Positions 8,963 to 15,779 of a stretch of DNA of 64,000 nt are shown here, in pieces (within the stretch, counting starts at the first letter, position 1; every line of letters begins with the position of its first letter). This DNA comes from Petralouisia muris (GTDB lineage: Bacteria; Bacillota; Clostridia; Lachnospirales; Lachnospiraceae). A model generated the notes under the pieces. It was not told the origin of the DNA, did not search any database, and worked only from the letters and a program-made list of their open reading frames with translations. The stretch covers positions 98,873 through 162,872 of the forward strand of contig NZ_SRYA01000003.1 in NCBI RefSeq assembly GCF_004793545.1, given 5' to 3'. The position numbers and the translations under genes are program-made.

Positions 8963-9492
8963 AGTACAGACCAGGACAAAACATTGCTGTCCTTTTTGCG
9001 GGATGATTTAAAGATTACTTCTGCAAAAGATGGCTGCAGCGAAGGCGCCTGCGGAACCTGTACTGTTCTGGTAGACAAAAAGCAGTAAAAGCCTGCGTAC
9101 AGAAGGCGTCGAAATTCGCAGGAAAATCCATCCTCACGGTAGAAGGATTAAGCCAGAGGGAGCGGGAAGTTAATGAGTATTGTTTTGCGGCGGCAGTGGC
9201 GGTGCAATGCGGATTCTGCATTCCCGGCATGGTGATCTGCGCCAAGGCGCTGCTGGACGCCAATCCCAATCCGGGAATTGCAGATGTAAAAAAAGCAATT
9301 CGTGGAAATATCTGCCGCTGCACAGGCTATAAAAAGATCGAGGAAGATATTTTAATGGCGGGGGAATTTTTCCGGGAAGATCTGGAAATTCCAAAGGAGC
9401 CGAAGGAGCTGCATATGAATGAGCATTTTAACCGTCCTGACGCCGCCAGAAAGGTAAACGGAACCGGAAAGTATGCGGAGAATTATGCATGA
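8963..9492 (+). pseudogene. Remnant of a xanthine-dehydrogenase-type molybdenum hydroxylase (2Fe-2S part)
   Basis: In one frame, DKTLLSFLRDDLKITSAKDG is followed by CSEGACGTC, the plant-type 2Fe-2S motif. The frame then stops at 9088. Reading resumes one frame over (VKACVQKASKFAGKSILTVE ... QCGFCIPGMVICAKALL ... GNICRCTGYKK) with the second 2Fe-2S motif, and ends in RPDAARKVNGTGKYAENYA, the first residues of the molybdopterin domain. An A5 run at 9081-9085 where six A would restore the frame explains the break. The whole catalytic domain is missing. The single-chain order matches selenium-dependent hydroxylases of clostridia that oxidise purines or related rings. It begins just after the FlxA-like stop. 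Confidence 0.85.
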
Positions 9493-9494
9493 TT

Positions 9495-9903
9495 CCTACC
9501 GGAGCAGCCTGCGCCCATGCATACTTCAGCCGCAGAACCGAAGAATCGGCTATCTCTTTCAGAATTACGCTCTCTTTCCCCACATGACAGTGGCAGAAAA
9601 TATTGGAGCCGGAATGCAAAACAAGCCTGCCAATCTTAGGAAAAGCCATGGGACAGCGGCCGGGAATCTTTGGACAAGGCTGCAGAGAAAAAAAGCTCAA
9701 AAACAAAGGCAGATAGAGGAGATGATTTAGAAATTTCAGCTTACCGGCCTGACAGACCGTCTGCCGGGAGAATTGTCCGGCGGACAGCCATTCAGGAGCA
9801 GTCTATTTGCTGGTTTGTACAGAAGGATAAACATATTCAGATAGAGAAAAAGGGATTGCCGGATTATTTGGAGTTTAAGGAAGAACAGGTAATGCTTTTT
9901 TAA
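9495..9903 (+). pseudogene. modC: Remnant of modC, molybdate ABC transporter ATPase
   Basis: RRIGYLFQNYALFPHMTVAE (about 9539-9600) is the Q-loop region of ModC-type ATPases. After a poorly conserved stretch and an in-frame TAG at 9728, KFQLTGLTDRLPGELSGGQ carries the ABC signature LSGGQ. Walker A and most of Walker B are absent. The last open stretch (ending LPDYLEFKEEQVMLF near 9902) may be the ModC C-terminus, but that is a guess. It directly follows the hydroxylase remnant, and molybdate import would have served that enzyme. Confidence 0.75.
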
Positions 9904-9904
9904 C

Positions 9905-10030
9905 CTATATAGTGGAAAAACCGGGGTGGAAATGGAAGCCCTGACGGGGGTCAGCATTGCCCTTCTGGATAAAACCGGAGGGAAAAGCAAATTTGATAAG
10001 CCGGAGCATGTATTTACAGGAAAGTAAAGG
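9905..10030 (+). pseudogene. moaC: Remnant of moaC, molybdopterin precursor synthase
   Basis: The frame at 9911-10027 reads GKTGVEMEALTGVSIAL, an almost invariant MoaC block, joined directly to LLDKTGGKSKFDK, which matches the MoaC C-terminal GGKS region. The approximately 20 residues that normally lie between (TIYDMCKA...) are deleted, and the N-terminal half is gone. MoaC makes cyclic pyranopterin monophosphate in molybdenum cofactor synthesis. It is the third molybdenum-related remnant in a row. Confidence 0.8.
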
Positions 10031-10053
10031 TGGCTTTGGCGTTAGGCAAAATG

Positions 10054-10080
10054 AGGGGCTGTGGGAAGATGACAGCCCCT
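10054..10080 (-). terminator. Hairpin terminator, short member of repeat family A
   Basis: AGGGGCTGT (10054-10062) pairs with ACAGCCCCT (10072-10080). On the minus strand it is followed by CATTTTGCC, so it can end the transporter transcript, which stops at 10160. Its GGGCTGTGGGAAGATGA text matches the left end of the longer repeat at 57079. Confidence 0.55.
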
Positions 10081-10159
10081 GCATGTTGTTATTGCTTCGT
10101 GAAAAGAAAGTCTGGAAATATTTGCTGTTTTTCCAATGTAATTTCTGCCAATGTATCTG

Positions 10160-11377
10160 TCAATGCGCCATTTTCCGGTATACAAAGGTAAGCAGAATTC
10201 CAGCGGCGCTCAGTCCGCAGGCAATCAGGAAGGCGTTCTGGTACGCCCCGGTACTGTGGTAGACATTGCTCATAATCTGCGGCCCGAAATAGCCGGCAAG
10301 GGCAAATCCGATAAACATAATGCCGTAGTTGACGCTGTTATGGCGGGGGCCGAACTGGTCTACCGTAAATCCGGGATAAACGCCCATAAAGGAACCAAAG
10401 CTGATTCCAACGACAGATATTCCGATATAGAAAGTTGCAGCGCTTCCGGTTCCGGAAAAATACAGAAGCAGCATCCCTGCAATGGACAGGATACATGCGC
10501 TCATCAGAGTATTTATTCTGCCGATTTTATCCGAAATATAACCGGCCAGAATACGTCCTGCAGCATTAAAAAGGGCTAGTATGGACACTGCTGCGCTTGC
10601 TGCAATGGCAGTCATCCCAATCATATTCTGGGCAACGGCGGAAGCCTGGGAAATAACCATCATTCCGCTGAAGGCCCCGCTTGTCAAAAGCAGCAGCATG
10701 ACATAGAACACAGGCGTTTTCAGCATAGCTGTCCAATCCATGTCGCCGGAGCTTTTCTGATTTGCCGGAGGCGTATATCCGGCTGGAACATATCCTTGGG
10801 GACATTGCTCCAGGAAAAAAGTGCTGCCTGTCACAACCACAAGAAATACTGCCCCTATTAATTTAAAGGCAAAGGCTGCATCCCATTTGTTGACAATAAC
10901 AGTGACCATCGGCGGAAGGATTACAGAACTAAAGCCGTATACAGCAGTGGTAATTCCGCCTACCAGCCCCCGTTTGTCGGGAAAGTATTTTACACTTGTA
11001 GAGATTGTGCTGCCGTACGCCATGCCAAGCCCCAGTCCTGAAATAACGCCAAATGAAATCAGGAGAAATCCAACGCTTGAGGCAAATCCGGACAGAATCA
11101 TTCCGCCGCCGAACATGATCCCGCCGATGGCAATGACCTTTTTGGGGCCCAGGCGGTCGTTGAACCATCCGCCGGATATCATAGTAATGGGGCCTACTGC
11201 ATTTGCAACAGTATAGACAATGGCAAGATCCCCGGCGGTTACCTGCAGGTTTAAAGTATTGTTAAAGTAATCGGTCATGGAAGAAGCGAATACACTCCAG
11301 GCGTAAATGGAACCCAGGCACAGGTTGATCAGGCATGCTGCCGCCAGGATGATCCATCTTTTTTTATCTGTATTCAT
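10160..11377 (-). CDS. MFS transporter, oxalate/formate antiporter (OFA) type
   Basis: This 405-residue protein has about 12 hydrophobic segments. Its start (WIILAAACLINLCLGSIYAW) and GGWFNDRLGPKKVIAIGGI between helices 2 and 3 are typical of the OFA branch of the major facilitator superfamily. GGAGC precedes the ATG. It lies 106 bp downstream of the third flavoenzyme on the same strand, so it may import that enzyme's substrate or export its product. OFA proteins carry small carboxylates, but the actual cargo is unknown. Confidence 0.88.
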   Translation of the reverse strand: MNTDKKRWIILAAACLINLCLGSIYAWSVFASSMTDYFNNTLNLQVTAGDLAIVYTVANAVGPITMISGGWFNDRLGPKKVIAIGGIMFGGGMILSGFASSVGFLLISFGVISGLGLGMAYGSTISTSVKYFPDKRGLVGGITTAVYGFSSVILPPMVTVIVNKWDAAFAFKLIGAVFLVVVTGSTFFLEQCPQGYVPAGYTPPANQKSSGDMDWTAMLKTPVFYVMLLLLTSGAFSGMMVISQASAVAQNMIGMTAIAASAAVSILALFNAAGRILAGYISDKIGRINTLMSACILSIAGMLLLYFSGTGSAATFYIGISVVGISFGSFMGVYPGFTVDQFGPRHNSVNYGIMFIGFALAGYFGPQIMSNVYHSTGAYQNAFLIACGLSAAGILLTFVYRKMAH

Positions 11378-11483
11378 TCCTTATTGCTCCTTTCGTGTTT
11401 GGTTAAAATTAGATTCAGAAACTTAAGTCTCCAGGGGCCAAATCCTGCTGCGCACAGCGATTGCTGATAACCAGCCGGAAGCC

Positions 11484-13430
11484 TTAGATATCCAGCGCGG
11501 CATGATATCCCTGGTATACTGCATTGGTGATGGTGGACACTTTTGCACAGTCGCCGATGGACGCCACATAGGGAGCCGTATCCTGCAATGCCTCCACAAC
11601 ATCCCTGCGTGCTCTCTGTCCCAAGGCGCATAGAACGGAATTGCCTATCAAAAGATGCTGCTGTTTTTCCGAATCTTCGCATAGAACGCCTTGTGGCGTA
11701 ATTTCAAGTCCCCGGAAACCAGTGCGGATTTCCACCAGGTTTTCCATCTGCTTTAAAAGGAGCGGGCGGTGTCTGACATTGGCGTCCGGCGCCAATTCTT
11801 TCCGCATTTCCACAATGGTGACTTTTTTTCCTTCCTGCGCCAGATGGATGGCGGCTTCACAGCCGGCCAGACCGCCGCCCAGTACCACAACGTTATCTTT
11901 GATGTTCTCTTTTTCCAGATAATAATTGTTAACAATCGTGACGTTTTCTCCATGGATTCCTGGAATCGGAGGAACCAGCGGGCTGGAACCGGCGGCAATA
12001 ATTACAGCGTCGGGAGATTCCTGTTCTACCAGTTCCTTTGAGGCTTCCGTGTTCAGGCGGATTTCTACCCCTGCTTCCCGGCACTGCTTTGCAAATGTCA
12101 GAGACAGCTCGTACATTTCATGTTTAAAGGGCAGCGCCTGTTCGCTTTTTAAAATGCCGCCAAGTTCAGATTCTTTTTCCATAAGGATTACCTTGTGTCC
12201 CCGCAGGGCAGCGGTATGCGCAGCTTTCAGCCCTCCGGGACCGCCGCCGACTACAACCACTTTTTTGCTTTCTGGCGCTTTGGTAATATCACAGCCTTCC
12301 ATTTCACGGCCAATCAGGGGATTAACGGTGCACCGTCTGGTTGAGGTAGCGGCCCGTTCTGCCATACAGGTAAAGCAACGGAGGCATTTGACAATATCTT
12401 CCTCCTTATTTGCCATCACTTTTCTGGGCAGGAAAGGATCTGCCAGAAGAGCTCTTGCCATATACACAATGTCGGCTTTTCCTTCTGCGATAATTTTTTC
12501 CATCTGCTGGGGATCATTCAGCCCGCCGATGGTGGCTACGGGAATGGAAACGTGCTTTTTGATTTCAGCCGCAAGATACACGTTGCAGCCGTGGTCTTTG
12601 AACATAGAAGGATGTGTGTCGCCGAATCCCCGCTGATAGGTGCCTGCGGAAACGTGGAGAAGGTCAATATAGGGTTCCATTTGCTGTGCAATTTTCACTC
12701 CTTCTGCCAAATCGTAGCCGCCTTCAAATAATTCTGAACCGCTCATGCGCAGTTCAATGGGAAATCCCGGGCCTACTGCTTCTCTTACTGCTTTCAGGAC
12801 TTCAATTGCAAGGCGGCAGCGATTTTCCAGACTTCCGCCGTATTCATCGGTCCGTTTATTGAAATAGGGAGAGAAAAACTGGTTCAGCAGCCATCCATGA
12901 CCTCCGTGAATCATCAGCATTTCAAAGCCTGCCCGTTTGGCAAGGCCGGCCACATTGCCGTAAGCGGATACAATTTCTGCAAGCATTTCTTTGGTGAGGG
13001 ATTTGACAGGAACGCCGTCAGGACGGACGGCGTCGCTGGGTCCCCATTGATTCATGGAATGCTGTTTGCTTTTGTCTGTCATATAAGTTCCCGCATACAT
13101 GCCGGAATGAGAGAGCTCCAGGCTGGGGATGGCGCCGTGCCTGCGTATAGCGTCTGCCGTATAAGCGGCGGCAGCCAGGGAATTTAAAATAGAGGTATCC
13201 AAATGGTAGGCATGAGAGCCGTCGGTTTCGGGATGCACCATACATTCGCTGACGGTTACGGCTCCGGCGCCTCCTTTGCCCCTTAATTCATAAAATGCAG
13301 TGGATTTTGGGCCGATGCAGCCGTCATTTGTAATGTCTGTTCCGCCCATGGGAGCGGAAAACATGCGGTTGCGGAAGGTTATGTTTCCAATCTGGATGGG
13401 ACTTGATAAGTGTGGGAATTTCTTTATCAT
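11484..13430 (-). CDS. FMN/4Fe-4S/FAD NADH:flavin oxidoreductase with an unusual cluster motif
   Basis: This 648-residue protein has a canonical barrel active site (MLMIHGGHGWLLNQFFSPYF, then KRTDEYGGSLENR), an FAD motif VVVVGGGPGGLKAAHTAALRGH and an NAD motif VVVLGGGLAGCEAAIHLA. The cluster region reads CLRCFTC then, after 11 residues, C. The second spacing is two residues where the two other reductases here have three. ATG 13430 (AAGGAA upstream) was chosen over an in-frame ATG at 13481. A LysR regulator lies upstream and an OFA transporter downstream, suggesting a regulated uptake-and-reduction unit for a carboxylate-bearing alkene; this is inference. Confidence 0.87.
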   Translation of the reverse strand: MIKKFPHLSSPIQIGNITFRNRMFSAPMGGTDITNDGCIGPKSTAFYELRGKGGAGAVTVSECMVHPETDGSHAYHLDTSILNSLAAAAYTADAIRRHGAIPSLELSHSGMYAGTYMTDKSKQHSMNQWGPSDAVRPDGVPVKSLTKEMLAEIVSAYGNVAGLAKRAGFEMLMIHGGHGWLLNQFFSPYFNKRTDEYGGSLENRCRLAIEVLKAVREAVGPGFPIELRMSGSELFEGGYDLAEGVKIAQQMEPYIDLLHVSAGTYQRGFGDTHPSMFKDHGCNVYLAAEIKKHVSIPVATIGGLNDPQQMEKIIAEGKADIVYMARALLADPFLPRKVMANKEEDIVKCLRCFTCMAERAATSTRRCTVNPLIGREMEGCDITKAPESKKVVVVGGGPGGLKAAHTAALRGHKVILMEKESELGGILKSEQALPFKHEMYELSLTFAKQCREAGVEIRLNTEASKELVEQESPDAVIIAAGSSPLVPPIPGIHGENVTIVNNYYLEKENIKDNVVVLGGGLAGCEAAIHLAQEGKKVTIVEMRKELAPDANVRHRPLLLKQMENLVEIRTGFRGLEITPQGVLCEDSEKQQHLLIGNSVLCALGQRARRDVVEALQDTAPYVASIGDCAKVSTITNAVYQGYHAALDI

Positions 13431-13472
13431 TTTCTTAGGTTCCTTTCTTTTGTTTTTAACCGATAGGGCCGC

Positions 13473-13497
13473 AGATGGCAATTAGTTATTGCCATCT
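13473..13497. promoter_or_regulatory. Perfect inverted repeat, candidate operator of the reductase/MFS operon
   Basis: AGATGGCAAT (13473-13482) and ATTGCCATCT (13488-13497) flank TAGTT. On the minus strand a TATACT -10-like box lies at 13508-13503, directly before it, and the reductase start is 43 bp downstream. The placement suits a regulator site; which protein binds is unknown. Confidence 0.5.
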
Positions 13498-13525
13498 ATA
13501 TAAGTATAAAAAAATGGTAACATAG

Positions 13526-13559
13526 AAAAATGCTTCTATCCATCAACAGGACAGAAGCA
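13526..13559 (-). terminator. Terminator of the LysR gene
   Basis: TGCTTCT (13531-13537) pairs with AGAAGCA (13553-13559), with extra TCC/GGA pairing inside. On the minus strand the hairpin is followed by TTTTTCTATG, 24 bp past the LysR stop. Confidence 0.6.
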
Positions 13560-13582
13560 CGTATCAACAAAATTTTTATAGG

Positions 13583-14452
13583 CTATGAAGGGAGAAACAG
13601 CCCGGCAAGCTCCCGCAGGGCCGGTTCTTTTCTCCGGCTGCTGTGCATAATCATAAATATTTTCCAGGGAATGGAATCTGACAGTTCAATCAGATGCAGC
13701 CCTTTGATCATGGACTTATCCTTATGGATATCTGCATCAATGCCCAGTCCGGTTTTCTGCCTGCAAAATTGATAGATAAGCTGGCTTTCCATGGTTTTTA
13801 CGGCAATTATGGGCGTAAAGCCGAAATCCTGGCACCGCTGCAGAAGGCTGTGGTAGCTGTAATATTTTTCATTCAAGGTGATCAGGGGTTCATGCTGCAG
13901 ATCTTTGACAGAAAGGGATTCCCGCTGGAAAAAAGGGTGCCCTTCATAAACAACAGCGTTCATATTTCTGCTGAAAACCTCCCTGGCCCAAAGCTCCTGG
14001 TCCGGAACCTGCCCGATGATAAATCCAAGATCCATGGTTTTTTGCTGTATTTTTTGCAGGATTTCCTGATTGGAGGATTCTTCCCATTGGAGGGTGATCT
14101 GCGGGTACTGTTTTTTGTATTCCTCCATTTTCCGGAAGGGAAAAACATTCAGCACGCCGCAGGCGAATCCAATTTTGATTTGCCGGTTTTGATTCTGTAT
14201 TTGCCGGATGCCCAGGGCAAGTTCCTCAAATTGCTGAAGGAGGGGAAGGCACGTGTGGTAAAGATAGGTTCCGCTTTCGGTTGGGCGCATTCCATTGGCG
14301 GAGCGTTCGAACAGGCCGGCGCCCAGTTCCTCTTCCAGATGACGGATCACCCTGCTGAGCCCCTGAGGAGTAATAAACAGTTGTTTTGCCGCCTGATTGA
14401 TGCTTCCGGTTTCATAAACCTGGCGGAAAAATCTTAAGTCTTTTGTGTCCAT
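13583..14452 (-). CDS. LysR-family transcriptional regulator
   Basis: This 289-residue protein has an N-terminal winged helix (MDTKDLRFFRQVYETGSI, NQAAKQLFITPQGLSRVIRH) followed by an effector-binding domain (NRQIKIGFACGVLNVFPF, MDLGFIIGQVP). ATG 14452 follows AGAGGAAATC; an earlier in-frame ATG at 14518 lacks a site. It sits upstream of the reductase and transporter genes on the same strand, separated by a terminator, so it likely controls them in trans through sites in the 150-bp gap. Confidence 0.9.
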   Translation of the reverse strand: MDTKDLRFFRQVYETGSINQAAKQLFITPQGLSRVIRHLEEELGAGLFERSANGMRPTESGTYLYHTCLPLLQQFEELALGIRQIQNQNRQIKIGFACGVLNVFPFRKMEEYKKQYPQITLQWEESSNQEILQKIQQKTMDLGFIIGQVPDQELWAREVFSRNMNAVVYEGHPFFQRESLSVKDLQHEPLITLNEKYYSYHSLLQRCQDFGFTPIIAVKTMESQLIYQFCRQKTGLGIDADIHKDKSMIKGLHLIELSDSIPWKIFMIMHSSRRKEPALRELAGLFLPS

Positions 14453-14521
14453 GATTTCCTCTCTGTAAACGCTGAAACAGCGGTTTGCTGTTAAATTTTT
14501 GTCATGAATATAGATCATGAT

Positions 14522-15520
14522 TTATTCTGCTAAAAACCCGGCCGCCAGTTCCTGAAGCTGGGCGGCTGTTTCCCCGTCCAGTTCTGCGGTGTAGCTGCAG
14601 CCTGCCGGGGATTCTCGGAAAATTACAGCATAGGCAATGCATCCGGCCAAATAGGAGCCTTCCAGGGAGGGATGCATCCCGTCTTCATTCCAGAGTTCAA
14701 TCTGAGGATATTGCTCCAAGCAGCGCATAAATCCCACGCCTCCCGGAATCAGAAGGCTGTCCAGCCGTTCTGATACAGCAATGGTGTTTTGGGCAAGGAT
14801 GGACTGTACATATTCCCGGCCCATAATTCCCGCACCGTCCTTTGGCGTCCAGGTCATAAGCAGGCCGGTCTGTCCTCCGGCAGCCCGGATTTTTTCATCC
14901 AGGGCTAAAGCGGCGGGAAGCATCGTCTCTTCCGCAGAAGAAAATGCATCGTTGGTGTTTTCCTGCAAAATCACAAAATCCCATGGTTCTTCCGTCAGCT
15001 TCTGGTTCACGACAGAGCCCCATTCATCTGCGGTGTCAGCAAATTGTGTCAGAGTATATGCTCCTTCGGTTACCTCCTGCACATCGGCGGGATGTCCCAT
15101 CGCTGCGGCAATTTCAGAGAAAATTACAGGAAGATCGTTGGCATAGGTGTGGCTGTTGCCTACAAACAGGATGCGGGGATTTTCCCCTGCTGCCGGTTCA
15201 GGGACTTTTAAGGTTAAGGTCTGGTTGAAGTTGAAGTCCTCTTCCGAGGAATCTTCGGAAGACTGCTGGTCAGAACCGGAATCTTCGGAAGACTGCTCCT
15301 TTGTCTGTTGGCTGGAACCGGAGGGTTCGTCGAAATTTTCCTCAGAGTCTTTGGCTGATTGTCCGCCTGAATCAGAAGGAGCTTCGCTGGAAGCAGTATT
15401 TTTTTCCGACGCGAAAGGAGAAGCGCAGCCTCCAAGGAGTAAGGCGGCCAACAGGAGACAGAAGATATTTTTCAGATGTCCACAGAAATGTTGATTGTTT
15501 TTTCGTTTTTTTCCACGCAT
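14522..15520 (-). CDS. SGNH-type hydrolase lipoprotein
   Basis: The 332-residue product has a basic N-terminus, a hydrophobic segment and the lipobox LLGGCAS, so it is probably a membrane-anchored lipoprotein. A long Ser/Glu/Gln/Asp-rich linker (about 40-100) follows. The catalytic domain starts ILFVGNSHTYANDLP, with the block I Ser in GNSHT, contains DFVILQENTND, and ends with the Asp-x-x-His pair in DGMHPS, as in DUF4886-type SGNH proteins. It probably removes acyl groups from a surface or dietary glycan. ATG 15520 has GAGG six bases upstream. Confidence 0.75.
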   Translation of the reverse strand: MRGKKRKNNQHFCGHLKNIFCLLLAALLLGGCASPFASEKNTASSEAPSDSGGQSAKDSEENFDEPSGSSQQTKEQSSEDSGSDQQSSEDSSEEDFNFNQTLTLKVPEPAAGENPRILFVGNSHTYANDLPVIFSEIAAAMGHPADVQEVTEGAYTLTQFADTADEWGSVVNQKLTEEPWDFVILQENTNDAFSSAEETMLPAALALDEKIRAAGGQTGLLMTWTPKDGAGIMGREYVQSILAQNTIAVSERLDSLLIPGGVGFMRCLEQYPQIELWNEDGMHPSLEGSYLAGCIAYAVIFRESPAGCSYTAELDGETAAQLQELAAGFLAE

Positions 15521-15558
15521 TGATATCCTCACTTTCTAAAGAAAAATTGTTTTGGAGT

Positions 15559-15650
15559 AACATTTTCATAGGAAACTAAGGTTTGCACAGCCATCTGTCC
15601 GCCGGGCCGAAGGCCATCTTTCCTATGAAATGCAACATTTTCATAGGAAA
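15559..15650. repeat. Three copies of an ATTTTCATAGGAAA motif, two forming a hairpin
   Basis: AACATTTTCATAGGAAA occurs at 15559-15575 and again at 15634-15650. An inverted copy TTTCCTATGAAA lies at 15619-15630, seven to eight bases from the second, giving a perfect 12-bp stem. The group sits between the divergent lipoprotein gene and the RADAR operon, so it may be a set of operator sites or a structured boundary. Confidence 0.65.
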
Positions 15651-15725
15651 TTATAGCACAGAAAAGAATTGGGTACAATCGGAAGAAGAGCAGAAAACCT
15701 ACTGGAAGAAACAGGAATAATTTGG

Positions 15726-15731
15726 TATAAT
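15726..15731 (+). promoter_or_regulatory. Candidate -10 of the RADAR operon
   Basis: TTTGGTATAAT ends at 15731, 48 bp before the rdrA start. No strong -35 is seen, though ACTGGA lies at about the right distance. A weak, possibly activated promoter would suit a defence operon. Confidence 0.4.
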
Positions 15732-15779
15732 TTTGGGAAAACGAAAGAAAATCGGAGCATACCAGAGGGAGGAATGACA

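Noticed and set aside
8963..9492. Working xanthine dehydrogenase small subunit with a sequencing error
   Set aside because: Even if the A-run error were repaired, the frame ends at 9492 just as the molybdopterin domain begins, and neighbours are also decayed.
11926..12636. Open frame of 236 codons antisense to the third reductase
   Set aside because: It mirrors codon bias of the real gene; the product is Ser/Pro/Arg-rich without motifs.
13694..14437. Open frame of 247 codons antisense to the LysR gene
   Set aside because: The LysR frame has clear family motifs; the antisense product has none.
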